Part shown: positions 13,553 to 26,700 of the stretch, one piece after another | How positions within the stretch are numbered: the stretch's first letter is position 1 | Layout: each line of letters starts with the position of its first letter | Assembly (NCBI GenBank): GCA_005406025.1 | Contig: BGZK01002096.1 | Span: 1-64,000 of the forward strand | Direction of reading: 5' to 3' | Source of the DNA: Eumeta japonica | Lineage: Eukaryota > Arthropoda > Insecta > Lepidoptera > Psychidae | DNA length: 64,000 nt | Translations under genes and position numbers: made by a program | The notes under the pieces: model-generated | Told to the model about the DNA's origin: nothing | The model's database searches: none | What the model saw: the letters and a program-made list of their open reading frames with translations, nothing else

Positions 13553-13604
13553 TCTCGAATAGATGGGACAAAAAGTATTTTTCCACTAAAATGACCATGG
13601 GCTA
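13437..13604 (-). repeat. Half-unit B (~168 bp), inverted copy of A
   Basis: Reverse complement relative of half-unit A (13265-13436). The inner ~94 positions align with about three quarters identity. Towards the ggctatagcc centre the match weakens and needs gaps: ccactaaaaatg and tatttttcc face tggccgaaaaagtat. The inverted pair occurs in essentially every intact unit, so the inversion predates amplification of the array. Confidence 0.85.
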
Positions 13605-15100
13605 TAGCCTTTGCTTTTGCGAAAAATGGCCGAAAAAGTATGTTTTATTTTTGCAAAAGCGATACACCAAATTAAAGCTATTGAAATTATCTACAAAACA
13701 CAAAGAAATCATCTCGATATCTAAAAATTAAAAAGTTATGAACAAAACGGTATCTAGTTATGCTGCTACTTTTCCCAACCAGTGTTTAGTAGAAGTGCAT
13801 ACCGTTTTGATCATAACTTGGTTAATTTTAAGATATCGACCTAATTCTTTTGCGTTTGATAGATAATTTTGTTAACTTTAATTTGAGCTACCTCTCGAAT
13901 AGATGGGACAAAAAGTATTTTTCCACTAAAATGACCATGGGCTATAGCCTTTGCTTTTGCGAAAAATGGCCGAAAAAGTATGTTTTTATTTTTGCAAAAC
14001 GATACACCAAATTAAAGCTATTGAAATTATCTACAAAACACAAAGAAATCATCTCGATATCTAAAAATTAAAAAGTTATGAACAAAACGGTATCTAGTTA
14101 TGCTGCTACTTTTCCCAACCAGTGTTTAGTAGAAGTGCATACCGTTTTGATCATAACTTGGTTAATTTTAAGATATCGACCTAATTCTTTTGCGTTTGAT
14201 AGATAATTTTCTTTAATTTGAGCTACCTCTCGAATAGATAGGACAAAAAAGTATTTTTCCACTAAAATGACCATGGGCTATAGCCTTTGCTTTTGCGAAA
14301 AATGGCCGAAAAAGTATGTTTTATTTTTGCAAAAGCGATACACCAAATTAAAGCTATTGAAATTATCTACAAAACACAAAGAAATCATCTCGATATCTAA
14401 AAATTAAAAAGTTATGAACAAAACGGTATCTAGTTATGCTGCTACTTTTCCCAACCAGTGTTTAGTAGAAGTGCATACCGTTTTGATCATAACTTGGTTA
14501 ATTTTAAGATATCGACCTAATTCTTTTGCGTTTGATAGATAATTTTGTTAACTTTAATTTGAGCTACCTCTCGAATAGATAGGACAAAAAGTATTTTTCC
14601 ACTAAAATGACCATGGGCTATAGCCTTTGCTTTTGCGAAAAATGGCCGAAAAAGTATGTTTTATTTTTGCAAAAGCGATACACCAAATTAAAGCTATTGA
14701 AATTATCTACAAAACACAAAGAAATCATCTCGATATCTAAAAATTAAAAAGTTATGAACAAAACGGTATCTAGTTATGCTGCTACTTTTCCCAACCAGTG
14801 TTTAGTAGAAGTGCATACCGTTTTGATCATAACTTGTTAATTTTAAGATATCGACCTAATTCTTTTGCGTTTGATAGATAATTTTGTTAACTTTAATTTG
14901 AGCTACCTCTCGAATAGATAGGACAAAAAGTATTTTTCCACTAAAATGACCATGGGCTATAGCCTTTGCTTTTGCGAAAAATGGCCGAAAAAGTATGTTT
15001 TATTTTGCAAAAGCGATACACCAAATTAAAGCTATTGAAATTATCTACAAAACACAAAGAAATCATCTCGATATCTAAAAATTAAAAAGTTATGAACAAA

Positions 15101-18100
15101 ACGGTATCTAGTTATGCTGCTACTTTTTCCAACCAGTGTTTAGTAGAAGTGCATACCGTTTTGATCATAACTTGGTTAATTTTTAAGATATCGACCTAAT
15201 TCTTTTTGCGTTTGATAGATAATTTTGTAACTTTAATTTGAGCTACCTCTCGAATAGATAGGACAAAAAAAGTATTTTTCCACTAAAAATGACCATGGGC
15301 TATAGCCTTTGCTTTTTGCGAAAAAATGGCCGAAAAAGTATGTTTTTATTTTTGCAAAAGCGATACACCAAATTAAAGCTATTGAAATTATCTACAAAAC
15401 ACAAAAGAAATCATCTCGATATCTAAAAAATTTAAAAAGTTATGAACAAAACGGTATCTAGTTATGCTGCTACTTTTCCCAACCAGTGTTTAGTAGAAGT
15501 GCATACCGTTTTGATCATAACTTGGATAATTCTTTTATAGATAATTTTGCTACCTTTCGAATAGATAGGACAAAAAAGTATTTTTCCACTAAAATGACCA
15601 TGGGCTATAGCCTTTGCTTTTGCGAAAAATGGCCGAAAAATATGTTTTATTTTTGCAAAACCGATACACCAAATTAAAGCTATTAAAATTATCTACAAAA
15701 CACAAAAGAAATCATCTCGATATCTAAAAAATTTAAAAAGTTATGAACAAAACGGTATCTAGTTATGCTGCTACTTTTTCCCAACCAGTGTTTAGTAGAA
15801 GTGCATACCGTTTTGATCATAACTTGGTTAATTTTAAGATATCGACCTAATTCTTTTTGCGTTTGATAGATAATTTTGTTAACTTTAATTTGAGCTACCT
15901 CTCGAATAGATAGGACAAAAAAAGTATTTTTCCACTAAAAATGACCATGGGCTATAGCCTTTGCTTTTTGCGAAAAATGGCCGAAAAAGTATGTTTTATT
16001 TTTGCAAAAGCGATACACCAAATTAAAGCTATTGAAATTATCTACAAAACACAAAAGAAATCATCTCGATATCTAAAAATTAAAAAGTTATGAACAAAAC
16101 GGTATCTAGTTATGCTGCTACTTTTTCCCAACCAGTGTTTAGTAGAAGTGCATACCGTTTTGATCATAACTTGGTAATTTTAAGATATCGACCTAATTCT
16201 TTTTGCGTTTGATAGATAATTTTGTTAACTTTAATTTGAGCTACCTCTTGAATAGATAGGACAAAAAGTATTTTTCCACTAAAAATGACCATGGGCTATA
16301 GCCTTTGCTTTTTGCGAAAAAATGGCCGAAAAATTATGTTTTATTTTTGCAAAAGCGATACACCAAATTAAAGCTATTGAAATTATCTACAAAACACAAA
16401 AAATCATCTCGATATCTAAAAAATTTAAAAAGTTATGAACAAAACGGTATCTAGTTATGCTGCTACTTTTCCCAACCAGTGTTTAGTAGAAGTGCATACC
16501 GTTTTGATCATAACTTGGTTAATTTTTAAGATATCGACCTAATTCTTTTTGCGTTTGATAGATAATTTTGTTAACTTTAATTTGAGCTACCTCTCGAATA
16601 GATAGGACAAAAAAAGTATTTTTCCACTAAAAATGACCATGGGCTATAGCCTTTGCTTTTTGCGAAAAAATGGCCGAAAAAGTATGTTTTATTTTTGCAA
16701 AACGATACACCAAATTAAAGCTATTGAAATTATCTACAAAACACAAAAGAAATCATCTCGATATCTAAAAATTAAAAGTTATGAACAAAACGGTATCTAG
16801 TTATGCTGCTACTTTTTCCCAACCAGTGTTTAGTAGAAGTGCATACCGTTTTGATCATAACTTAGTAATTTTAAGATATCGACCTAATTCTTTTTGCGTT
16901 TGATAGATAATTTTGTTAACTTTAATTTGAGCTACCTCTCGAATAGATAGGACAAAAAAGTATTTTTCCACTAAAAATGACCATGGGCTATAGCCTTTGC
17001 TTTTTGCGAAAAAATGGCCGAAAAAGTATGTTTTATTTTTGCAAAAGCGATACACCAAATTAAAGCTATTGAAATTATCTACAAAACACAAAGAAATCAT
17101 CTCGATATCTAAAAATTAAAAGTTATGAACAAAACGGTATCTAGTTATGCTGCTACTTTTTCCCAACCAGTGTTTAGTAGAAGTGCATACCGTTTTGATC
17201 ATAACTTGTTAATTTTAAGATATCGACCTAATTCTTTTTGCGTTTGATAGATAATTTTGTTAACTTTAATTTGAGCTACCTCTCGAATAGATAGGACAAA
17301 AAAAGTATTTTTCCACTAAAAATGACCATGGGCTATAGCCTTTGCTTTTTGCGAAAAAATGGCCGAAAAAGTATTTTTATTTTTGCAAAAGCGATACACC
17401 AAATTAAAGCTATTGAAATTATCTACAAAACACAAAAGAAATCATCTCGATATCTAAAAATTAAAAGTTATGAACAAAACGGTATCTAGTTATGCTGCTA
17501 CTTTTTCCCAACCAGTGTTTAGTAGAAGTGCATACCGTTTTGATCATAACTTGGTAATTTTAAGATATCGACCTAATTCTTTTTGCGTTTGATAGATAAT
17601 TTTGTTAACTTTAATTTGAGCTACCTCTCGAATAGATAGGACAAAAAGTATTTTTCCACTAAAAATGACCATGGGCTATAGCCTTTGCTTTTTGCGAAAA
17701 AATGGCCGAAAAAGTATGTTTTATTTTGCAAAAGCGATACACCAAATTAAAGCTATTGAAATTATCTACAAAACACAAAGAAATCATCTCGATATCTAAA
17801 AATTAAAAAGTTATGAACAAAACGGTATCTAGTTATGCTGCTACTTTTCCCAACCAGTGTTTAGTAGAAGTGCATACCGTTTTGATCATAACTTGGTAAT
17901 TTTAAGATATCGACCTAATTCTTTTGCGTTTGATAGATAATTTTGTTAACTTTAATTTGAGCTACCTCTCGAATAGATGGGACAAAAAAGTATTTTTCCA
18001 CTAAAATGACCATGGGCTATAGCCTTTGCTTTTGCGAAAAATGGCCGAAAAAGTATGTTTTATTTTTGCAAAAGCGATACACCAAATTAAAGCTATTGAA

Positions 18101-19350
18101 ATTATCTACAAAACACAAAGAAATCATCTCGATATCTAAAAATTAAAAAGTTATGAACAAAACGGTATCTAGTTATGCTGCTACTTTTTCCCAACCAGTG
18201 TTTAGTAGAAGTGCATACCGTTTTGATCATAACTTGGTAATTTTAAGATATCGACCTAATTCTTTTGCGTTTGATAGATAATTTTGTTAACTTTAATTTG
18301 AGCTACCTCGAATAGATAGGACAAAAAGTATTTTTCCACTAAAATGACCATGGGCTATAGCCTTTGCTTTTGCGAAAAATGGCCGAAAAAGTATGTTTTA
18401 TTTTGCAAAAGCGATACACCAAATTAAAGCTATTAAATTATCTACAAAACACAAAAGAAATCATCTCGATATCTAAAAATTAAAAAGTTATGAACAAAAC
18501 GGTATCTAGTTATGCTGCTACTTTTTCCCAACCAGTGTTTAGTAGAAGTGCATACCGTTTTGATCATAACTTGGTTAATTTTAAGATATCGACCTAATTC
18601 TTTTTGCGTTTGATAGATAATTTTGTTAACTTTAATTTGAGCTACCTCTGAATAGATAGGACAAAAAGTATTTTTCCACTAAAAATGACCATGGGCTATA
18701 GCCTTTGCTTTTTGCGAAAAAATGGCCGAAAAAGTATGTTTTTAATTTTGCAAAAGCGATACACCAAATTAAAGCTATTGAAATTATCTACAAAACACAA
18801 AAGAAATCATCTCGATATCTAAAAATTAAAAAGTTATGAACAAAACGGTATCTAGTTATGCTGCTACTTTTTCCCAACCAGTGTTTAGTAGAAGTGCATA
18901 CCGTTTTGATCATAACTTGGTTAATTTTTAAGATATCGACCTAATTCTTTTTGCGTTTGATAGATAATTTTGTAAACTTTAATTTGAGCTACCTTTCGAA
19001 TAGATAGGACAAAAAAAGTATTTTTCCACTAAAAATGACCATGGGCTATAGCCTTTGCTTTTTGCGAAAAAATGGCCGAAAAAGTATGTTTTTATTTTTG
19101 CAAAAGCGATACACCAAATTAAAGCTATTGAAATTATCTACAAAACACAAAAGAAATCATCTCGATATCTAAAAAATTAAAAAAGTTATGAACAAAACGG
19201 TATCTAGTTATGCTGCTACTTTTCCCAACCAGTGTTTAGTAGAAGTGCATACCGTTTTGATCATAACTTGGTTAATTTTTAAGATATCGACCTAATTCTT
19301 TTTGCGTTTGATAGATAATTTTGTTAACTTTAATTTGAGCTACCTCGAAT
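15101..19350. repeat. Array zone 3: gataggac units with long A/T runs
   Basis: Most units carry gataggacaaaaaaagta, ttctttttgcg, ctaaaaatgacc and gctttttgcgaaaaaatgg. Exceptions with short runs and one gatgggac occur near 17.9-18.4 kb. The shift from zone 2 affects several A/T runs at once. Confidence 0.75.
15439..15739. repeat. Unit with internal deletions in half-unit B (301 bp)
   Basis: After gatcataacttgg the sequence reads ataattcttttatagataattttgctacc, written here in pieces: ataattctttt, atagataatttt, gctacc. The gatatcga element, gcgtttg and the ctttaatttgag element are lost, so this copy cannot form the outer arms of dyad 1. The neighbouring units are intact. Confidence 0.75.
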
Positions 19351-19857
19351 AGATAGGACAAAAAGTATTTTCCACTAAAATGACCATGGGCTATAGCCTT
19401 TGCTTTTGCGAAAAATGGCCGAAAAAGTATGTTTTATTTTTGCAAAAGCGATACACCAAATTAAACTATTGAAATTATCTACAAAACACAAAGAAATCAT
19501 CTCGATATCTAAAAATTAAAAGTTATGAACAAAACGGTATCTAGTTATGCTGCTACTTTTTCCCAACCAGTGTTTAGTAGAAGTGCATACCGTTTTGATC
19601 ATAACTGTTAATTTTAAGATATCGACCTAATTCTTTTGCGTTTGATAGATAATTTTGTAACTTTAATTTGAGCTACTCGAATAGATGGGACAAAAAAGTA
19701 TTTTTCCACTAAAATGACCATGGGCTATAGCCTTTGCTTTTGCGAAAAATGGCCGAAAAGTATGTTTTATTTTGCAAAAGCGATACACCAAATTAAAGCT
19801 ATTGAAATTATCTACAAAACACAAAGAAATCATCTCGATATCTAAAAAATTAAAAAA

Positions 19858-20158
19858 GTTATGAACAAAACGGTATCTAGTTATGCTGCTACTTTTTCCC
19901 AACCAGTGTTTAGTAGAAGTGCATACCGTTTTGATCATAACTTGGTTAATTTTTAAGATATCGACCTAATTCTTTTTGCGTTTGATAGATAATTTTCTGA
20001 ACTTTAATTTGAGCTACCTCTCAAATAGATGGGGCTTTTTTTTGCGAAAAATGGCCGAAAAAGTATGTTTTTTTTTTTGCAAAGCGTACACCAAATTAAA
20101 GCTATTGAAATTATCTACAAAACACAAAGAAATCATCTCGATATCTAAAAAATTAAAA
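19858..20158. repeat. Unit deleted across dyad 2 (301 bp)
   Basis: At about 20030-20036 the text runs from aatagatgggg directly into cttttttttgcg. The normal stretch acaaaaagta through ccatgggctatagcctttg is missing (about 50 bp), so the ggctatagcc palindrome is lost. The remaining parts are ordinary. Confidence 0.8.
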
Positions 20159-20487
20159 GTTATGAACAAAACGGTATCTAGTTATGCTGCTACTTTCCCA
20201 ACCAGTGTTTAGTAGAAGTGCATACCGTTTTGATCATAACTTGGTTTTTTAAGATATCGACCTAATTCTTTGCGTTTGATAGATAATTTTGAACTTTAAT
20301 TTGAGCTACCTCTCGATAGATGGGACAAAAAGTATTTTTCCACTAAAATGACCATGGGCTATAGCCTTTGCTTTTGAAAAATGGCCGAAAAAGTATGTTT
20401 TTATTTTTGCAAAACGATACACCAAATTAAAGCTATTGAAATTATCTACAAAACACAAAGAAATCATCGATATCTAAAAATTAAAAA

Positions 20488-20778
20488 GTTATGAACAAAA
20501 CGGTATCTAGTTATGCTGCTACTTTTCCCAACCAGTGTTTAGTAGAAGTGCATACCGTTTTGATCATAACTTGGTAATTTTAAGATATCGACCTAATTCT
20601 TTGCGTTTGATAGATAATTTTCTAAACTTTAATTTGACTACCTCTAAAATAGATAGGGCTTTTTGCGAAAAAATGGCCGAAAAAGTATGTTTTATTTTTG
20701 CAAAATATACACCAAATTAAAGCTATTGAAATTATCTACAAACACAAAGAAATCATCTCGATATCTAAAAATTAAAAA
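20488..20778. repeat. Second unit deleted across dyad 2 (291 bp)
   Basis: At about 20655-20662 aatagataggg joins ctttttgcgaaaa, nearly the same junction as in the unit at 19858-20158, two units upstream. Shared breakpoints suggest one deletion copied to a nearby unit, or a recurrent event at the same microhomology (ggg next to the ctt run). Confidence 0.8.
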
Positions 20779-23700
20779 GTTATGAACAAAACGGTATCTA
20801 GTTATGCTGCTACTTTTCCCAACCAGTGTTTAGTAGAAGTGCATACCGTTTTGATCATAACTTGGTTAATTTTTAGATATCGACCTAATTCTTTTGCGTT
20901 TGATAGATAATTTTAAGCTTTAATTTGAGCTACCTCTCGATAGATGGGACAAAAAAGTATTTTTCCACTCAAAATGACCATGGGCTATAGCCTTTGCTTT
21001 TTGCGAAAAATGGCCGAAAAATTATGTTTTATTTTTGCAAAAGCGATACACCAAATTAAAGCTATTGAAATTATCTACAAAACAAAAGAAATCATCTCGA
21101 TATCTAAAATTAAAAGTTATGAACAAAACGGTATCTAGTTATGCTGCTACTTTTTCCCAACCAGTGTTTAGTAGAAGTGCATACCGTTTTGATCATAACT
21201 TGGTTAATTTTTAAGATATCGACCTAATTCTTTTTGCGTTTGATAGATAATTTTGTTAACTTTAATTTGAGCTACATAGATGGGACAAAAAAGTATTTTT
21301 CCACTAAAATGACCATGGGCTATAGCCTTTGCTTTTGCGAAAAATGGCCGAAAAAGTATGTTTTTATTTTGCAAAAGCGATACCCAAATTAAAGTATTGA
21401 AATTATCTACAAAACACAAAGAAATCATCTCGATATCTAAAAATTAAAAGTTATGAACAAAACGGTATCTAGTTATGCTGCTACTTTTCCCAACCAGTGT
21501 TTAGTAGAAGTGCATACCGTTTTGATCATAACTTGGTTAATTTTAAGATATCGACCTAATTCTTTTGCGTTTGATAGATAATTTTGTTAACTTTAATTTG
21601 AGCTACCTCTCGAATAGATGGGACAAAAAAGTATTTTTCCACTAAAATGACCATGGGCTATAGCCTTTGCTTTTGCGAAAAATGGCCGAAAAAGTATGTT
21701 TTATTTTGCAAAAGCGATACGCCAAATTAAAGCTATTAAAATTATCTACAAAACACAAAAGAAATCATCTCGATATCTAAAAATTAAAAAGTTATGAACA
21801 AAACGGTATCTAGTTATGCTGCTACTTTTCCCAACCAGTGTTTAGTAGAAGTGCATACCGTTTTGATCATAACTTGGTTAATTTTAAGATATCGACCTAA
21901 TTCTTTTGCGTTTGATAGATAATTTTTTAACTTTAATTTGAGCTACCTCTCGAATAGATGGGACAAAAGTATTTTCCACTAAAATGACCATGGGCTATAG
22001 CCTTTGCTTTTGCGAAAAATGGCCGAAAAATTATGTTTTATTTTTGCAAAACGATACACCAAATTAAAGCTATTGAAATTATCTACAAAACACAAAGAAA
22101 TCATCTCGATATCTAAAAATTAAAAAGTTATGAACAAAACGGTATCTAGTTATGCTGCTACTTTTTCCCAACCAGTGTTTAGTAGAAGTGCATACCGTTT
22201 TGATCATAACTTGGTAATTTTTAAGATATCGACCTAATTCTTTTGCGTTTGATAGATAATTTTTTAACTTTAATTTGAGCTACCTTTCGAATAGATAGGG
22301 ACAAAAAGTATTTTTCCACTAAAATGACCATGGGCTATAGCCTTTGCTTTTTTGAAAAATGGCCGAAAAAGTATGTTTTATTTTTGCAAAAGCGATACAC
22401 CAAATTAAATATTGAAATTATCTACAAAACACAAAGAAATCATCTCGATATCTAAAATTAAAAGTTATGAACAAAACGGTATCTAGTTATGCTGCTACTT
22501 TTCCCAACCAGTGTTTAGTAGAAGTGCATACCGTTTTGATCATAACTTGTTAATTTTAAGATATCGACCTAATTCTTTGCGTTTGATAGATAATTTTGAA
22601 CTTTAATTTGAGCTACCTCTCGAATAGATGGGACAAAAAAGTATTTTTCCACTAAAATGACCATGGGCTATAGCCTTTGCTTTTGCGAAAAATGGCCGAA
22701 AAAGTATGTTTTATTTTTGCAAAAACGATACACCAAATTAAAGCTATTGAAATTATCTACAAACACAAAGAAATCATCTCGATATCTAGAAAATTAAAAA
22801 AAGTTATGAACAAAACGGTATCTAGTTATGCTGCTACTTTTTCCCAACCAGTGTTTAGTAGAAGTGCATACCGTTTTGATCATAACTTCGTAATTTTAAG
22901 ATATCGACCTAATTCTTTTTGCGTTTGATAGATAATTTTGTTAACTTTAATTTGAACTACCTCTTGAATAGATAGGACAAAAAAATTATTTTTCCACTAA
23001 AAATGACCATGGGCTATAGCCTTTGCTTTTTGCGAAAAATGGCCGAAAAATTATGTTTCTATTTTGCAAAAACGATGCACCAAATTAAAGCTATTGAAAT
23101 TATCTACAAAACACAAAAGAAATCATCTCGATATCTAAAAAATTAAAAAAGTTATGAACAAAACGGTATCTAGTTATGCTGCTACTTTTTCCCAACCAGT
23201 GTTTAGTAGAAGTGCATACCGTTTTGATCATAACTTGGTAATTTTAAGATATCGACCTAATTCTTTTTGCGTTTGATAGATAATTTTGTTAACTTTAATT
23301 TGAGCTACCTCTCGAATAGATAGGACAAAAAAAGTATTTTTCCACTAAAAATGACCATGGGCTATAGCCTTTGCTTTTGCGAAAAATGGCCGAAAAATAT
23401 GTTTTTATTTTTGCAAAACGATACACAAATTAAACTATTAAAATTATCTACAAAACACAAAGAAATCATCTCGATATCTAAAAATTAAAAAGTTATGAAC
23501 AAAACGGTATCTAGTTATGCTGCTACTTTTCCCCAACAGTGTTTAGTAGAAGTGCATACCGTTTTGATCATAACTTGGTTAATTTTAAGATATCGACCTA
23601 ATTCTTTTGCGTTTGATAGATAATTTTGTTAACTTTAATTTGAGCTACCTCTCAGATAGATAGGACAAAAAGTATTTTCCACTAAAATGACCATGGGCTA

Positions 23701-26700
23701 TAGCCTTTGCTTTTGCGAAAAATGGCCGAAAAAGTATGTTTTTATTTTTGCAAAACATACACCAAATTAAAGCTATTGAAATTATCTACAAAACACAAAA
23801 GAAATCATCTCGATATCTAAAAATTAAAAGTTATGAACAAAACGGTATCTAGTTATGCTGCTACCCCAACCAGTGTTTAGTAGAAGTGCATACCGTTTTG
23901 ATCATAACTTGGTTAATTTTAAGATATCGACCTAATTCTTTTGCGTTTGATAGATAATTTTGTTAACTTTAATTTGAGCTACCTCTCAGATAGATGGGAC
24001 AAAAAGTATTTTTCCACTAAAATGACCATGGGCTATAGCCTTTGCTTTTGCGAAAAATGGCCGAAAAAGTATGTTTTTATTTTTGCAAAACGATACACCA
24101 AATTAAAGCTATTGAAATTATCTACAAAACACAAAGAAATCATCTCGATATCTAAAAATTAAAAGTTATGAACAAAACGGTATCTAGTTATGCTGCTACT
24201 TTTCCCAACCAGTGTTTAGTAGAAGTGCATACCGTTTTGATCATAACTTGGTTAATTTTAAGATATCGACCTAATTCTTTTGCGTTTGATAGATAATTTT
24301 TAACTTTAATTTGAGCTACCTCTCGAATGATGGGACAAAAAGTATTTTCCACTAAAATGACCATGGGCTATAGCCTTTGCTTTTTGAAAAAATGGCCGAA
24401 AATATGTGTTTTTATTTTTACAAAAACGATACACCAAATTCAAGCTATTGAAATTATCTACAAAACACAAAGAAATCATCTCGATATCTAAAAATTAAAA
24501 AGTTATGAACAAAACGGTATCTAGTTATGCTGCTACTTTCCCAACCAGTGTTTAGTAGAAGTGCATACCGTTTTGATCATAACTTGGTTGTTTTAAGATA
24601 TCGACCTAATTCTTTTGCGTTTGATAGATAATTTTTTAACTTTAATTTGAGCTACCTCTTGAATAGATAGGACAAAAAGTATTTTCCACTAAAATGACCA
24701 TGGGCTATAGCCTTTGCTTTTGCGAAAAATGGCCGAAAAAGTATGTTTTTATTTTTGCAAAACGATACACCAAATTAAAGCTATTGAAATTATCTACAAA
24801 ACACAAAGAAATCATCGATATCTAAAAAATTAAAAAGTTATGAACAAAACGGTATCTAGTTATGCTGCTACTTTCCCAACCAGTGTTTAGTAGAAGTTAC
24901 CGTTTTGATCATAACGGTTAATTTTAAGATATCGACCTAATTGCGTTTGATAGATAATTTTGTTAACTTTAATTTGAGCTACCTCTCAGATAGATAGGAC
25001 AAAGTATTTTTCCACTAAAATGACCATGGGCTATAGCCTTTGCTTTTGCGAAAAAGTATGTTTTATTTTTGCAAAAACGATACACCAAATTGAAGCTATT
25101 GAAATTATCTACAAAACACAAAAGAAATCATCTCGATATCTAAAAAATTAAAAAAGTTATGAACAAAACGGTATCTAGTTATGCTGCTACTTTTTCCCAA
25201 CCAGTGTTTAGTAGAAGTGCATACCGTTTTGATCATAACTTGGTAATTTTAAGATATCGACCTAATTCTTTTTGCGTTTGATAGATAATTTTGAACTTTA
25301 ATTTGAGCTACCTCTCGAATAGATAGGACAAAAAAAGTATTTTTCCACTAAAAATGACCATGGGCTATAGCCTTTGCTTTTTGCGAAAAAATGGCCGAAA
25401 AAGTATGTTTTTATTTTTGCAAAAACGATACACCAAATTAAAGCTATTGAAATTATCTACAAAACACAAAAGAAATCATCTCGATATCTAAAAAATTAAA
25501 AAAGTTATGAACAAAACGGTATCTAGTTATGCTGCTACTTTTTCCCAACCAGTGTTTAGTAGAAGTGCATACCGTTTTGATCATAACTTGGTTAATTTTA
25601 AGATATCGACCTAATTCTTTTTGCGTTTGATAGATAATTTTGAACTTTAATTTGAGCTACCTCTCGAATAGATGGGACAAAAAGTATTTTTTTTCCACTA
25701 AAATGACCATGGGCTATAGCCTTTGCTTTTTGCGAAAAAATGGCCGAAAAGTATGTTTTATTTTTGCAAAACGATACACAAATTAAAGCTATTGAAATTA
25801 TCTACAAAACACAAAAGAAATCATCTCGATATCTAAAAAATTAAAAGTTATGAACAAAACGGTATCTAGTTATGCTGCTTTTTCCCCACCAGTGTTTAGT
25901 AGAAGTGCATACCGTTTTGATCATAACGGTTAATTTTAAGATATCGACCTAATTCTTTTGCGTTTGATAGATAATTTTGTTAACTTTAATTTGAGCTACC
26001 TCTCGAATAGATGGGACAAAAGTATTTTCCACTAAAATGACCATGGGCTATAGCCTTTGCTGCGAAAAAATGGCCGAAAAAGTATGTTTTATTTTTGCAA
26101 AAACGATACACCAAATTAAAGCTATTGAAATTATCTACAAAACACAAAAGAAATCATCTCGATATCTAAAAAATTAAAAAAGTTATGAACAAAACGGTAT
26201 CTAGTTATGCTGCTACTTTTCCCAACCAGTGTTTAGTAGAAGTGCATACCGTTTTGATCATAACTTTGTTAATTTTAAGATATCGACCTAATTCTTTTGC
26301 GTTTGATAGATAATTTTGAACTTTAATTTGAGCTACCTCTCGAATAGATGGGACAAAAAGTATTTTCCACTAAAATGACCATGGGCTATAGCCTTTGCTT
26401 TTCGAAAAAATGGCCGAAAAAGTATGTTTTTATTTTTGCAAAAGCGTACACACAAATTAAAGCTATGAAATTATCTACAAAACACAAAATCATCTCGATA
26501 TAAAAATTAAAAAGTTATGAACAAAACGGTATCTAGTTATGCTGCTACTTTTCCAACCAGTGTTTAGTAGAAGTGCATACCGTTTTGATCATAACTTTTA
26601 ATTTTAAGATATCGACCTAATTCTTTTGCGTTTGATAGATAATTTTGTAACTTTAATTTGAGCTACCTCTCGAATGATGGGACAAAAAAGTATTTTCCAC

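Larger units (their letters stand above)
13395..13734 (+). repeat. Reference satellite unit, 340 bp
   Basis: Chosen as the reference because it is base-for-base identical to the preceding unit (13055-13394) and so is unlikely to carry private errors. I start the unit at gttatgaac, since phase is arbitrary in a tandem array. Order of landmarks: dyad core (13395-13477), aattttaagatatcgacc, gcgtttgatagataatttt, ctttaatttgagctacc, tctcgaatagatgggac, tatttttccac, accatgggctatagcc, tttgcgaaaaatggccg, gcgatacacc, caaattaaagct, aaattatctac, ctcgatatct. GC is about 31%. It contains single NcoI (ccatgg) and BclI (tgatca) sites and gatatc twice. Confidence 0.95.
13055..14074. repeat. Three consecutive 340-bp units, two identical
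   Basis: Core starts at 13055, 13395, 13735 and 14075 give exact 340-bp spacing. The first two units match at every base; the third has one extra T and one missing G near 13985-14000. This is the clearest sign of recent local amplification or conversion in the window. Confidence 0.9.
10005..15100. repeat. Array zone 2: most homogeneous units
   Basis: Units are close to the reference, with short A/T runs (ttcttttgcg, gacaaaaagta, gcgaaaaatggcc) and gatgggac until about 14.1 kb, then gataggac. Units at 13055-13394 and 13395-13734 are identical; 13735-14074 differs only by compensating indels near 13985-14000. Confidence 0.85.

Noticed and set aside
13551..13571. CENP-B-box-like text (ttcgaatagataggac in some units)
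   Set aside because: The core CENP-B pattern needs ttcg, four bases, a, two bases, cggg. The units have g in place of the required a and agga in place of cggg. The similarity does not extend beyond ttcg.
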